Source of the DNA: Candidatus Poribacteria bacterium
GTDB taxonomy: Bacteria; Poribacteria; WGA-4E; WGA-3G
DNA: 64,000 bases
Assembly: GCA_022819945.1 (NCBI GenBank)
Contig: JAJEGI010000178.1
Location: 1 to 64,000 of the forward strand
Reading direction: 5' to 3'
In this document: positions 1-7,611 of the stretch, piece after piece
Layout of the letters: each line of letters begins with the position of its first letter
Position numbering within the stretch: the stretch's first letter is position 1
The notes under the pieces: generated by a model
What the model saw: only the letters and a program-made list of their open reading frames with translations
Told to the model about the DNA's origin: nothing
Databases searched by the model: none
Position numbers and translations under genes: made by a program

Positions 1-485
1 GAGATAAACGGAATCAAGCGAGCAATGAGGATGGCGTAAGTGCCATACTTTTCAACGAAATCGTTTGTTTTGTCCACTGCCGGTTGGCTAATCAGCCGTG
101 TAATCCGTTGAATACCGAGGTAGCGAGCAATATAGAAGCAGAACCCCGCACCGACCATTGAACTGCTCCAAGACAGGAGCGATCCCCACCAGAATCCAAA
201 AAGTGTGCCGTTCGCAAAGGTAATCAGAAACGCTGGCAGCGGCGCAATTACGCTCTGAAAGATCATGAGAACTGCCGATATAACCGGCGCGAGCACTCCA
301 TAACCGGCGATGTATTCTCGCACCGTTTCCATACTCTGAAAAGCAGCAGTGAGTTCAAGGAGATACTCCCAAATCTGTCTATGATAGACTCCCAGAACAA
401 TCAGCCCAACCAAAATCACAGGCAAAAAAAGCAAAAAACGTTTTTCTTTCACGATAGAACGGAGTCTGCCTACTACTTTATCCAT
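1..485 (-). CDS. TVP38/TMEM64 (VTT-domain) membrane protein, C-terminus outside window
   Basis: Reading the minus strand from the ATG at 485 gives an open frame of 161 codons running off the left edge. The product starts MDKVVGRLRSIVKEKRF, followed by a hydrophobic segment (LLFLPVILVGLIVLGVY). A second hydrophobic stretch contains APLPAFLITFANGTLFGFWWG and then SSMVGAGFCFYIARYLG, the typical proline/glycine-rich core of VTT (SNARE-associated, DedA-like) proteins. The last visible part, YGTYAILIARLIPFIS, is also typical of the family. These are polytopic inner-membrane proteins, and some members act as lipid scramblases; the substrate here cannot be told. The ATG overlaps the end of the upstream dehydrogenase gene by 8 bp, so the two are probably co-transcribed. 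Confidence 0.8.
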   Translation of the reverse strand, partial: MDKVVGRLRSIVKEKRFLLFLPVILVGLIVLGVYHRQIWEYLLELTAAFQSMETVREYIAGYGVLAPVISAVLMIFQSVIAPLPAFLITFANGTLFGFWWGSLLSWSSSMVGAGFCFYIARYLGIQRITRLISQPAVDKTNDFVEKYGTYAILIARLIPFI

Positions 486-1416
486 TTTTGGCTTGCTGTA
501 TCAATGCGCGATTCATCCGATCTCGAAGTTCTTGTATCTTGTCATCTGTCCAACTGTAAAAGCCTTCCTGAGATTTTACGCCGAGTTTACCGGAATCAAC
601 CATCTCTCGGAGAAGCGGATTGATGTTCGCTGAACTGTTAAGGTCTTTATAGAGGTCTTCAAAGGCGGCAAGCACAAGATCCCACCCTGCGAGTTCAAAA
701 ACCTCAAAAGGACCCGCGACGCTGAGTCTGCGTCCGAAACTGTTCCGCACGACGAGATCGACGGTTTCTGCACTGGCGATGCCTTGTTCTACGATAGCGA
801 ACGCTTCCCGAATCAGGGCGGCTTGCAACCTCGGTCCAACGAAACCGAGTGCCTCTTTGTCAATAACCGCAGGCGTTTTTCCGATAGCCGTCAAGAGATC
901 ATACGTTACCGCGACCGTTTCATCGGAGGTATCAGGGCTACGAATGAGTTCAACCAACGGGATCAGGTAGGGCGGATTAAAATAGTGGGTATTAAGTATC
1001 TGATCCTTACGTTGTGCATTCACACCGATCTGGCTTGGCATCAATGCGGTCGTATTGCTCGCTAAAATTGTGTGCGGTGGACAGATTGCATCTAATTCTT
1101 CAAATATCCCTTGTTTTAATGCCAAATTCTCGGTGACGGCTTCGACAATAAAATCAGCGTTCTCGGCGACTGCGGATAATTCGGTAGCGGTTTGAATTCG
1201 CCGTAACGTCGGCGCGATATTTCCTTTTTCTATAACGGCATTTTCAGCGAGTACATTGAGGTTTTTCTCAATCTCGGTACGTGCGGTTTCGAGGTGTTGG
1301 TCGGTAACATCGTGCATAAGGACGCGGTAGCCCGCATAAGCGAACTCTTGTGCGATACCGTGTCCCATCAGGCCTGCCCCGATAACCGCTATTTGCCTGA
1401 TTCCATCAACTGTCAT
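478..1416 (-). CDS. 3-hydroxyacyl-CoA (3-hydroxybutyryl-CoA) dehydrogenase
   Basis: 312-residue NAD-dependent dehydrogenase that oxidises 3-hydroxyacyl-CoA to 3-ketoacyl-CoA in fatty-acid or butyrate metabolism. The N-terminal Rossmann motif is VIGAGLMGHGIAQ, followed by the conserved SNTTALMPSQIG and the active-site segment THYFNPPYLIPLVELI, whose His is the catalytic base in the family. The C-terminal 3HCDH domain includes GFVGPRLQAALIREAF. Length matches the short single-function family rather than FadB fusions. The start at MTVDGIRQ is chosen because AAGGAG lies about 6 bases upstream and the Rossmann fold begins right after; an in-frame ATG at 1521 would add 35 residues from inside rsmI. 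It overlaps rsmI by 11 bp and the VTT gene by 8 bp, suggesting one operon. Confidence 0.9.
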   Translation of the reverse strand: MTVDGIRQIAVIGAGLMGHGIAQEFAYAGYRVLMHDVTDQHLETARTEIEKNLNVLAENAVIEKGNIAPTLRRIQTATELSAVAENADFIVEAVTENLALKQGIFEELDAICPPHTILASNTTALMPSQIGVNAQRKDQILNTHYFNPPYLIPLVELIRSPDTSDETVAVTYDLLTAIGKTPAVIDKEALGFVGPRLQAALIREAFAIVEQGIASAETVDLVVRNSFGRRLSVAGPFEVFELAGWDLVLAAFEDLYKDLNSSANINPLLREMVDSGKLGVKSQEGFYSWTDDKIQELRDRMNRALIQQAKNG

Positions 1417-2107
1417 TTTTGCTCCTTCTGCCAGCAATAAGGATCGTGAATTCCCCGCGTGGCTCAACATCTTGGAATCTTTCCAAGGCTCCGGTGACAT
1501 GCCCCCGGAATATCTCTTCAAATTTTTTCGTCAACTCGCGTGTGATGACGATTTCGCGTTCACCCATCACTTCACGGACATCTTCAAGGAAACGACAAAG
1601 CCGGTGCGGGGATTCAAAAAAGATTAACGTTCTCTCTTCGTCAGCGAGTACACTTAATCGACGCTTCCTTTTCCCGGATTTTGGAGACAGGAAACCTTCA
1701 AAGACAAAATTATGCAAAGGTAGCCCAGAAACGGACGCTGCTGTGATGACTGCTGATGTTCCAGGAATTGGAACGATGGGGATTTCCGCGGCGATGCATC
1801 CACGCAGCAGTGGATACCCCGGATCTGAAATGATAGGTGTACCAGCATCCGAGACGAGGGCAATCGTTTCACCTGTCTTTATGCGTTCAATCAGTTTGTC
1901 CGCTTTCGCTTGCTGGTTGCCTTCAAAGTAACTTGTGAGCGGCGTTTGAATGTTGTAGTGCGTTAGCAGGCGGCGCGTCTGACGTGTATCTTCAGCTGCG
2001 ATGAGGTCTACTTCTTTGAGGATGCGGAGGGCGCGCAAGGTGATGTCCTCTAAATTCCCGATCGGTGTGCTAACGAGGTAAAGCGTGCCAGATGGCGTGT
2101 TTTGCAT
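1406..2107 (-). CDS. rsmI: 16S rRNA (cytidine1402-2'-O)-methyltransferase RsmI
   Basis: 233-residue tetrapyrrole-methylase-fold enzyme. RsmI uses SAM to methylate the ribose of C1402 in 16S rRNA at the decoding centre. Diagnostic blocks are GTLYLVSTPIGNLEDIT at the N-terminus, AAEDTRQTRRLL, the SAM-binding VSDAGTPIISDPGYPL, and PIPGTSAVITAASVSGLP. The protein is shorter than the roughly 285-residue enterobacterial enzyme because it stops soon after the methylase domain (RGEFTILIAG) and lacks the C-terminal helical extension; such short forms are common. It is the first gene of an overlapping minus-strand run; the ATG at 2107 is followed upstream by a dispersed repeat, not an obvious promoter. 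Confidence 0.95.
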   Translation of the reverse strand: MQNTPSGTLYLVSTPIGNLEDITLRALRILKEVDLIAAEDTRQTRRLLTHYNIQTPLTSYFEGNQQAKADKLIERIKTGETIALVSDAGTPIISDPGYPLLRGCIAAEIPIVPIPGTSAVITAASVSGLPLHNFVFEGFLSPKSGKRKRRLSVLADEERTLIFFESPHRLCRFLEDVREVMGEREIVITRELTKKFEEIFRGHVTGALERFQDVEPRGEFTILIAGRRSKNDS

Positions 2108-2111
2108 GTTT

Positions 2112-2250
2112 ATTAGTTGTCAGTTGTCAGTACGGATTTTTTTCAAAAAATCCTTTCAGTTAACAGTTAACAGTCAAAGAAACCTCTTAACTGGTTACTG
2201 TCTCACTGACAACTATTCCCTCTAATAACTGAAGACTGACAACCATTCCC
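2112..2250. repeat. Family D repeat (CAGTTATCAGTT-type), two blocks
   Basis: Direct and inverted copies of TTGTCAGTTGTCAG, CAGTTAACAGTTAACAG and CTGACAACT fill the gap between the divergent rsmI and PorV-like genes. The same vocabulary recurs at 3098-3188, 14661-14692, 20440-20650, 25098-25135 and 26548-26600. It looks like a dispersed non-coding repeat that can fold into hairpins. Confidence 0.7.
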
Positions 2251-2285
2251 TTGCTATGTTCGGCGTTTCATGCTAAATTACGGCA

Positions 2286-3092
2286 ATGAAAACTACCTAC
2301 ACTTTCCTATGTCTTCTGTGGTTGGTAACACCCGTATACGCACAAACAGAATTCCCATTTGAATCGGCGCGCCCGCTCTATGTCGGTGCACGAGCATTAG
2401 GGATGGGGAATGCCTTCACCGCTGTCGCTGACGATGCCACTGCCGGTTTCTGGAACCCCGCCGGACTCATCCAGTGGCAAGGTGTGAAACTCTTTGGTGT
2501 CAATAAATTTTACAACCGAGAAGATTACGGGTTCGACCCGAAAGGGGTCGGCTACAGCTACCGCGGTTATAGCCTATTTTGGGGTAACAAAATCGCTATC
2601 GGTGTTGACAGCGGCGTTCCCGATTTCAACTACTATAGCATCGCCCGCCAATTCGGTCCGTACCTCGCTGCAGGATTGAGTCTTAAGTTTAAGCGAAGAC
2701 ACCCCTCAGATGTCTATCAATTTTTCGGATATCAGACCAACTACGACCTCGGATTGCTTTTCAAACCGCGCCCGAACCTCAAATTCGGGTGCCTCGCGCA
2801 GAACCTTGAAGGTTATGGCATTCAATGGCTCACGCTCGGCACCGCTTACCGATACACTGATTATAAATTCTCGGTAGATGTCGCGCTCTCTATTGATGGT
2901 GCAACACCAGAGTTGTACATCGGTGTTGAGTGGGATCGGTTTTCCATTGTCCCTATCCGAGCCGGTTTTTCAAACGGTGCATTTACAGCAGGGATAGGAG
3001 GCATCTGGAAAAGCGTACATATCAACTACGCTCACATTTTTGAGAAGCCTTCGGCATCGGATTTCATTGCGTTAGCCATCAGCTTTCAGTAG
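2286..3092 (+). CDS. PorV/PorQ-like outer-membrane beta-barrel protein
   Basis: 268 residues with a cleavable signal peptide (MKTTYTFLCLLWLVTPVYA, cut before QTEFPF). The mature N-terminus contains GARALGMGNAFTAVADDA and GFWNPAGL, the hallmark of the PorV/PorQ/UPF0164 outer-membrane proteins related to FadL. The rest is alternating beta-strand sequence with aromatic ends and finishes in IALAISFQ, an outer-membrane-type C-terminal strand. In type IX secretion, PorV shuttles cargo at the outer membrane; that role here is inferred from two proteins at 42-47 kb that carry sorting-type C-terminal domains. It stands alone on the plus strand between repeat blocks. Confidence 0.75.
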   Translation: MKTTYTFLCLLWLVTPVYAQTEFPFESARPLYVGARALGMGNAFTAVADDATAGFWNPAGLIQWQGVKLFGVNKFYNREDYGFDPKGVGYSYRGYSLFWGNKIAIGVDSGVPDFNYYSIARQFGPYLAAGLSLKFKRRHPSDVYQFFGYQTNYDLGLLFKPRPNLKFGCLAQNLEGYGIQWLTLGTAYRYTDYKFSVDVALSIDGATPELYIGVEWDRFSIVPIRAGFSNGAFTAGIGGIWKSVHINYAHIFEKPSASDFIALAISFQ

Positions 3093-3097
3093 AAAAG

Positions 3098-3188
3098 TCG
3101 TCGGTTATCGGTTATCAGTTTTCAGTTAAAAGAGATTTGGATTTAACGAACGCCTCTCTTAACTGATAACTGACGACTGAAAACTACT
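3098..3188. repeat. Family D inverted repeat between convergent genes
   Basis: Left arm 3098-3136 (GGTTATCAGTTTTCAGTT core) pairs imperfectly with right arm 3152-3188 (AACTGATAACTGACG core), giving a long hairpin with a short loop. It separates the convergent PorV-like gene and protease gene and may act as a bidirectional terminator, though there is no T-tract. Confidence 0.7.
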
Positions 3189-4611
3189 CACTACTCACCT
3201 CTTTCCAGTCTAATTCCGCTTGATTCCATTCAAATTGTTGGAGTGGACCGAATTTGAGGTTGACCGTTAAACTCTTCGGTGTTGGCGAACTGTCAAATAG
3301 ATTGAAATCTCGAACAACAACGTAGGTGTGCTGTCCATCTGTAACCGATTTGCATGCCTCAATGAAATCATCGAGATTGCGGATCTGCTTTCCGTTTATA
3401 TCAAGGATGACTATCTTAGAATTGCCATTTCGTTCTTGCACACCAACACGCGAGAAACTACTGCCCCGTTCGGCGTGCGGTAAATAGACCCCGTCGGCTT
3501 CAAGGAAGAGGATACGGCGGAGTTGTGGGGTAATATCGTGTAAAATCGCGCCACCAAATCTGACGAAGCGAGTCACCTTTTTCGCCTCCAAATCCTCTAC
3601 AGGGACATCAATGCTCAGATTCTCCCCGTTCCGATAGATGTCCAAATTGACGCTTTTCCCAACGTTCTGATTCAGGACAGCATCGAAGGTATAAAGATCG
3701 TCCTTGATGATCTCGTTATTGATGCGATAGATAATATCGGAGGCGCGAAGATCCGCCTCACCCGTTGTTCTCGGTACAATGGATTCGATTTGGATGACCT
3801 TGGGTGTCCCGGCTTTGGAGGGACCGATCTCTTTTCGCAACGCCGCTGGAAAATTAAAGTGTTTGATGGCTTCGCCGATAGAGACGAGTTCCAGATCCAC
3901 ACCGATCTCTCCACGTTGGATCGGGATACTGTTCCGAATCAATTCAAGGGCATCGTAGAGGTAATCGATCGGCAGTTCAAAACTGGAGGTATCCGTACCG
4001 CGTGCGTGAATCGCGATCACTTGCCCCGCAGTGTTCCAGACAGGACTTCCGCTTGAGCCGCCTGTCCGGTCAAACGTGGTGTGGATGTAACTCGAATGCC
4101 GATCACCCTTGTTAACATTCAGGTTCGTAATCCTTCCAAATTTAATCGTATATTCCTCTTTCTCGTTATTCCCGATGAGCAGGAGTTCATCGCCGAGAGC
4201 GAGGGCATCCCATTCGCCAAGTTCAACGGCTTGAAGTTCAAACTCAACTTCGGCAGGATCAATCTGATAAAACCCAAAGTCGTGCGTAGGATCGTAGTAA
4301 AGAATCTGTGCTTCCGTGAAACTACCGTCGTGGAAATTAATTTTGACGTAGGAGGGGCTGCTACCTGTGACATGGCGGTTTGTAGCGATAATACCACGTT
4401 CCGCGTCCACAACAAAACCGGTGGCAAAATTTGTGCCTTTCACTTCTGTTTCAAAGACGACCTCCGAGGAGGTTTCGACATTCACTACCATCGGTTTGTA
4501 GGCGGCAATCTGTTCTGTCCAGTCGTGTTCGGCAGTGGCGTTCACTACAAAAATAAAAATGGCAAGAATCGCCAACACCACACTATTTGTGCGTTCAAAG
4601 ATCTGTTTCAT
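3184..4611 (-). CDS. Secreted trypsin-like (HtrA/Nma111-like) serine protease with PDZ region
   Basis: 475 residues. An N-terminal hydrophobic segment (residues 12-25) is a signal peptide or anchor, so the enzyme acts outside the cytoplasm. The chymotrypsin-fold triad is visible: His80 in ATNRHV, Asp111 in YDPTHDFGF, and Ser187 in GGSSGSP. The stretch TGFVVDAERGIIATNRHV resembles the HtrA family and particularly Nma111-type proteases, where VDA-RGI-TNRH is conserved. After about residue 225 come PDZ-like segments: IVPRTTGEADLRASDIIYRINN is the carboxylate-binding-loop type, and a second region includes IVILDINGKQIRNLDDF. The likely job is periplasmic protein quality control or processing. A ribosome site AAAGGAT precedes the ATG. 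The gene ends inside a repeat. Confidence 0.85.
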   Translation of the reverse strand: MKQIFERTNSVVLAILAIFIFVVNATAEHDWTEQIAAYKPMVVNVETSSEVVFETEVKGTNFATGFVVDAERGIIATNRHVTGSSPSYVKINFHDGSFTEAQILYYDPTHDFGFYQIDPAEVEFELQAVELGEWDALALGDELLLIGNNEKEEYTIKFGRITNLNVNKGDRHSSYIHTTFDRTGGSSGSPVWNTAGQVIAIHARGTDTSSFELPIDYLYDALELIRNSIPIQRGEIGVDLELVSIGEAIKHFNFPAALRKEIGPSKAGTPKVIQIESIVPRTTGEADLRASDIIYRINNEIIKDDLYTFDAVLNQNVGKSVNLDIYRNGENLSIDVPVEDLEAKKVTRFVRFGGAILHDITPQLRRILFLEADGVYLPHAERGSSFSRVGVQERNGNSKIVILDINGKQIRNLDDFIEACKSVTDGQHTYVVVRDFNLFDSSPTPKSLTVNLKFGPLQQFEWNQAELDWKEVSSE

Positions 4612-4711
4612 GATATATCCTTTTCGTTTGGATTCTTTAATTTTTTAAGAGTTTAACATAGCAGTTTAGGCATGTCAAATGTTTTTTGGAAATCTAAAAC
4701 CAAACCAGAGA

Positions 4712-4820
4712 CATTCAATTGTCCATTTTTTTCATCGAATTGTCACCCCCGGGCCCGGTAGGTTCGGTTTTGCGGCGTACACGCCCAAATGCGACGTGCA
4801 TTCCTAACCGAACCGGATCC
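4712..4820. repeat. Family B dispersed repeat (GGTTCGGTT...AACCGAACC)
   Basis: CATTCAATTGTCCATTTT is followed by TCACCCCCGGGCCCGG, then GGTTCGGTT (4761-4769) and its inverse AACCGAACC (4806-4814). The 35 bases between them include TTGCGGCGTACACGCCCA. The left part recurs at 7143-7200, and the TTGCGGCGTACTCGCCCA core recurs at 7260, 49620 (inverted) and 55003 (inverted). Confidence 0.65.
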
Positions 4821-4889
4821 TTGAGAAAAAGACGTGAAACCCAATAATTTCTTAAAATTAAATGGCTCTGGCTGGGTACTTTTTACTTC

Positions 4890-4918
4890 TTGACAAAAAT
4901 TTGCTTTTTTGCTATGTT
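4890..4918 (+). promoter_or_regulatory. Sigma-70-type promoter, long leader to the LamG-like gene
   Basis: TTGACA at 4890-4895, 17-base spacer, TATGTT at 4913-4918. It is the only good promoter in the 593-bp gap and would give a leader of about 280 nt before the ATG at 5205. The 4919-5190 stretch shows no gene. Confidence 0.6.
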
Positions 4919-5204
4919 TTAGACAACGGTTTTGCCATAAACCGACCTATCTATAAAAGTCCGCCCTTCGCAAGCCATAGCGACTTTACATAGGTTACTC
5001 AAGTTACTGCGATAAAATCGGTTTAACATGCCACGTGTAAGTAACGTCAGTTCGATTTAAACATTTTGAATGGGGTAACGGCTACATTTTCGCGTCCGAA
5101 TGCCGTAAAGTGTAACCTTTTCTCGAGCTCACGTTGTTAAGTATATATTAAGAAGGGCTTCGGCTTTAAATTTTGCGCAAAATCAATCAATAAAGGAGCA
5201 GAAA

Positions 5205-6029
5205 ATGAAAAGAACCCACCTTCTGGTGCTTATCGCGCTTTTTTCAGTCATGCTGATTGGTCACGCGAGCGCACAGATAATTTTTTTCGCGGATTTTGAA
5301 ACCAATTCCTCTGACGCCGTCCCAGATGCAAGCGTCAACGACCCAGCAAATTGGGTATCGGAAAACGAAGGAACCGTTTGGGCAGAAGCGACAGAATTCC
5401 CCGGCGGCGAAGGGGCATTGCATCAAACCCAAGAGGGGTGCGGTATCTCCGGCAATACACCACTTCCCGGTGTCGATAACTTCTCCGACGGCATCATCCA
5501 AGGTGTTTTCTCTTGGCAAGATGATGACGGTGTCGGCTTCCAATTCCGTCGCGTCGGTGATGATAGAGGATACCTCGTCGCTTTTGGCTATAACGAAACA
5601 CCGCAAGTCATCATCGGAAGCCTTGCAGATGGATGCTGTCCCTCCGGTCAATGTCTCGACCAATGTTCATGCGAAAACGGCGGTAATGAACTCGTCGGTG
5701 TCGATCACGGCTTAGGTGCCGGGCTCACCCAGGACAACTCTGTCGCCTATTTCGGACGTGTTCAAGTCACCGGAAGCCTCATTGAAGTTTGGTATATGCC
5801 TTACGCTGATGTCCCCGATCTCTTTGCAGATTCCGCAGAACTCGGGGAGCCAGTCGCTACTTATGACGGGGCAGATGACCTCGGACCCGGCACCGTCGGT
5901 GTCTGGCACGAAAGCTGGGGCAACGGAAGAGTCGGTAGCGTCCTCGTTACCGGTCCAGGTGGCACCGTAGCAGTTGACCCACAGGCGAAGCTCTCTACCA
6001 CGTGGGGCGAGCTTAAAAGCAGTTATTAG
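5205..6029 (+). CDS. Secreted LamG/3-keto-disaccharide-hydrolase-like protein (paralog 1)
   Basis: 274 residues with a clear signal peptide (MKRTHLLVLIALFSVMLIGHASA). The mature part begins IIFFADFE and reads as a beta-sandwich: GNTPLPGVDNFSDGIIQG, VGFQFRRVGDDRGYLVAFGYN, and GPGTVGVWHESWGNGRVGSV. This is the pattern of LamG/DUF1080-type carbohydrate-binding or hydrolase-like domains. A Cys-rich loop DGCCPSGQCLDQCSCENGG lies in the middle, implying disulfides outside the cell. It ends KLSTTWGELKSSY, shared with the next gene. AAGGAG precedes the ATG. Neighbour paralog at 6283 is alike along its whole length, so this is a tandem duplication. Ligand and enzymatic activity are unknown. Confidence 0.75.
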   Translation: MKRTHLLVLIALFSVMLIGHASAQIIFFADFETNSSDAVPDASVNDPANWVSENEGTVWAEATEFPGGEGALHQTQEGCGISGNTPLPGVDNFSDGIIQGVFSWQDDDGVGFQFRRVGDDRGYLVAFGYNETPQVIIGSLADGCCPSGQCLDQCSCENGGNELVGVDHGLGAGLTQDNSVAYFGRVQVTGSLIEVWYMPYADVPDLFADSAELGEPVATYDGADDLGPGTVGVWHESWGNGRVGSVLVTGPGGTVAVDPQAKLSTTWGELKSSY

Positions 6030-6127
6030 TCTCTATCCTATATAGACTAATACCATCAAATCACTTCGCAGTGCCGAGTGAGGTTCCCAAACCTCGGTCT
6101 CCCGACACTGCATTATCTGTCTTTATA

Positions 6128-6149
6128 GGGTGAGGCACTTGCCTCACCC
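6128..6149 (+). terminator. Perfect 9-bp stem hairpin
   Basis: GGGTGAGGC, loop ACTT, GCCTCACCC, between the two LamG-like genes. A looser inverted repeat (AGTGCCGAG...CCGACACT) lies at 6070-6110. It lacks a T-run, so it may be a repeat hairpin rather than an intrinsic terminator. Confidence 0.45.
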
Positions 6150-6282
6150 CATCCCGTTTTAGTTTCAGGCGAGGTCCTTTTCAGGGCTTAATCACCCTTT
6201 AAAGCCTTGCTACGCTGTTGCCGTTTACCAATACACAGCAACGCAATTCCTTCAATACATTTCAATACAGAGGAGACATCTC

Positions 6283-7110
6283 ATGAAAACACGTCTTGTT
6301 TTGCTTATCTTGATTTTGAGCTTACTTTTTGCCTTCCACGCTACCGCGAACATTGTGTTTTACGCCGACTTTGAGGCGGGCTCCAAGGACGCAAAACCCA
6401 ACGCTGCGGTGAACAACGTCAAAAACTACAAACCCGAAAACGCAGGCACTATTTGGGCTGACGCGGATTTTAACGGCGGTAACATCGGCGGTAAAGGCGC
6501 GATGGCGCAAACCGCTGAAGGCTGCGGCATCTCCGGCAACACACCCCTCCCAGGTGTAGACAATTTCACCGACGGTATTATCCAGGTCGTCTTTTCCTTC
6601 GGTGATGATGATAGTTTCGGAGTCCAGTTCCGAAGAAAAGGCGACGATAAAGGCTATCTCGCCGTCTTCGGCTATAACGAGACATCCAAAGTTATCCTGG
6701 GTGATCTCGCAGATGGATGTTGTCCCTCCGGACAGTGCCTCGACCAATGCGGGTGTGAGAACGGCGGCAAAGAAATACTCGGTGTAGACCACGGCTTAGG
6801 GGCAGGTCTCACCCAAGACAACTCTGTTCCCTATTTTGGACGTGTTGAAGTCAAAGGCAACAACGTCAAAATCTGGTATATGGAACTCGCAGACGTTAAA
6901 AACCTCTTCGCGAGTTCTGATTCCCTCGGTGATCCTGTCCTCGAATCCGACAAAGCTGCTAATAAGAGTGCAGGCTCCGTCGGAGTCTGGCACGAGAGTT
7001 GGGGGAACGGAAGAATCGACAGTATCCTCGTCACAAGTGCCGCAGGATTTGATGTTCATGTCAAAGACAAACTCACTACTATCTGGGGCGAAATCAAAAC
7101 CACTTACTAA
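6283..7110 (+). CDS. Secreted LamG/3-keto-disaccharide-hydrolase-like protein (paralog 2)
   Basis: 275 residues, signal peptide MKTRLVLLILILSLLFAFHATA. It follows paralog 1 almost strand for strand: SGNTPLPGVDNFTDGIIQ, FGVQFRRKGDDKGYLAVFGYN, the Cys-rich DGCCPSGQCLDQCGCENGG, GVDHGLGAGLTQDNS and SVGVWHESWGNGRIDS. The mature N-terminus is richer in Lys and Asn than paralog 1. It ends KLTTIWGEIKTTY. GAGGAG lies upstream of the ATG with normal spacing. The 253-bp gap from paralog 1 holds hairpins but no clear promoter, so co-transcription is possible but not shown. Confidence 0.75.
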   Translation: MKTRLVLLILILSLLFAFHATANIVFYADFEAGSKDAKPNAAVNNVKNYKPENAGTIWADADFNGGNIGGKGAMAQTAEGCGISGNTPLPGVDNFTDGIIQVVFSFGDDDSFGVQFRRKGDDKGYLAVFGYNETSKVILGDLADGCCPSGQCLDQCGCENGGKEILGVDHGLGAGLTQDNSVPYFGRVEVKGNNVKIWYMELADVKNLFASSDSLGDPVLESDKAANKSAGSVGVWHESWGNGRIDSILVTSAAGFDVHVKDKLTTIWGEIKTTY

Positions 7111-7142
7111 TAACACGGGGATTTAATGGAAGAATAGCAGAG

Positions 7143-7200
7143 CCATTCAATTGCCCATTTTCAATCAGATTTTCACCCCAGGCCCGCTGGGTACGGTTTG
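7143..7200. repeat. Family B repeat, left part
   Basis: CATTCAATTGCCCATTTT, then TTTCACCCCAGGCCCGCTGGG and TACGGTTTG. It matches the left part of 4712-4770 and then stops, 15 bp before a family A element begins, so it appears truncated. Confidence 0.55.
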
Positions 7201-7214
7201 ATGAAGATTAATTT

Positions 7215-7369
7215 ATAGGACTTACGCATACTGCTCTTTTGTAGCACAAACTTCCCAGTTTTGCGGCGTACTCGCCCAGATGCGAAGTGCATCGTGCCAC
7301 CAGAACGCTATGTTTTCCCAGAAATCTCATCTAAGAGAACAGGCTGCAGTCAAAATTGCGTAAGTCCCG
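7215..7369. mobile_element. MITE-like element, family A, 155 bp, with 4-bp target duplication
   Basis: Terminal inverted repeats ATAGGACTTACGCA at the left end and TGCGTAAGTCCCG at the right end, flanked by ATTT at 7211-7214 and 7370-7373. The interior has no ORF and contains TTTTGCGGCGTACTCGCCCA. A second intact copy lies inside a gene at 53266-53381, and a right end (TGCGTAAGTCCTAT) lies at 49682-49695. A non-autonomous transposable element is the simplest reading; the matching transposase is not in the window. Confidence 0.7.
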
Positions 7370-7422
7370 ATTTATTAATTCGGTAATTCCGTATTCTGCA
7401 GAAGGCGAGTGTCCTCCTCGCA

Positions 7423-7443
7423 GGCGGGGATTGTATCCCCGCC
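7423..7443 (+). repeat. Perfect hairpin GGCGGGGA-TTGTA-TCCCCGCC
   Basis: An 8-bp perfect stem between the family A element and the racemase-family gene. The same style of hairpin (GGCGGGGTT-ACA-AACCCCGCC) lies at 19288-19308. A TATAAT-like box occurs downstream at 7511-7516 without a good -35. Confidence 0.5.
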
Positions 7444-7611
7444 GCATTACTAAAATTGAATGCTGCTGCCAGAATAGAGGATTCTATAGTACAAAAAGGA
7501 CGCCTTGTGGTATAATGAGGTACACAAAACCTTTCTGAACCATTATACGCAACCAATATAATACGAGGTCCCCGTGCCTCACACCTTCGTTATTACCTAA
7601 GGAGTCCCTCT

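Noticed and set aside
4081..4656. Plus-strand frame of 191 codons opposite the protease
   Set aside because: The protease on the other strand has its full catalytic triad and signal, so this is a shadow.
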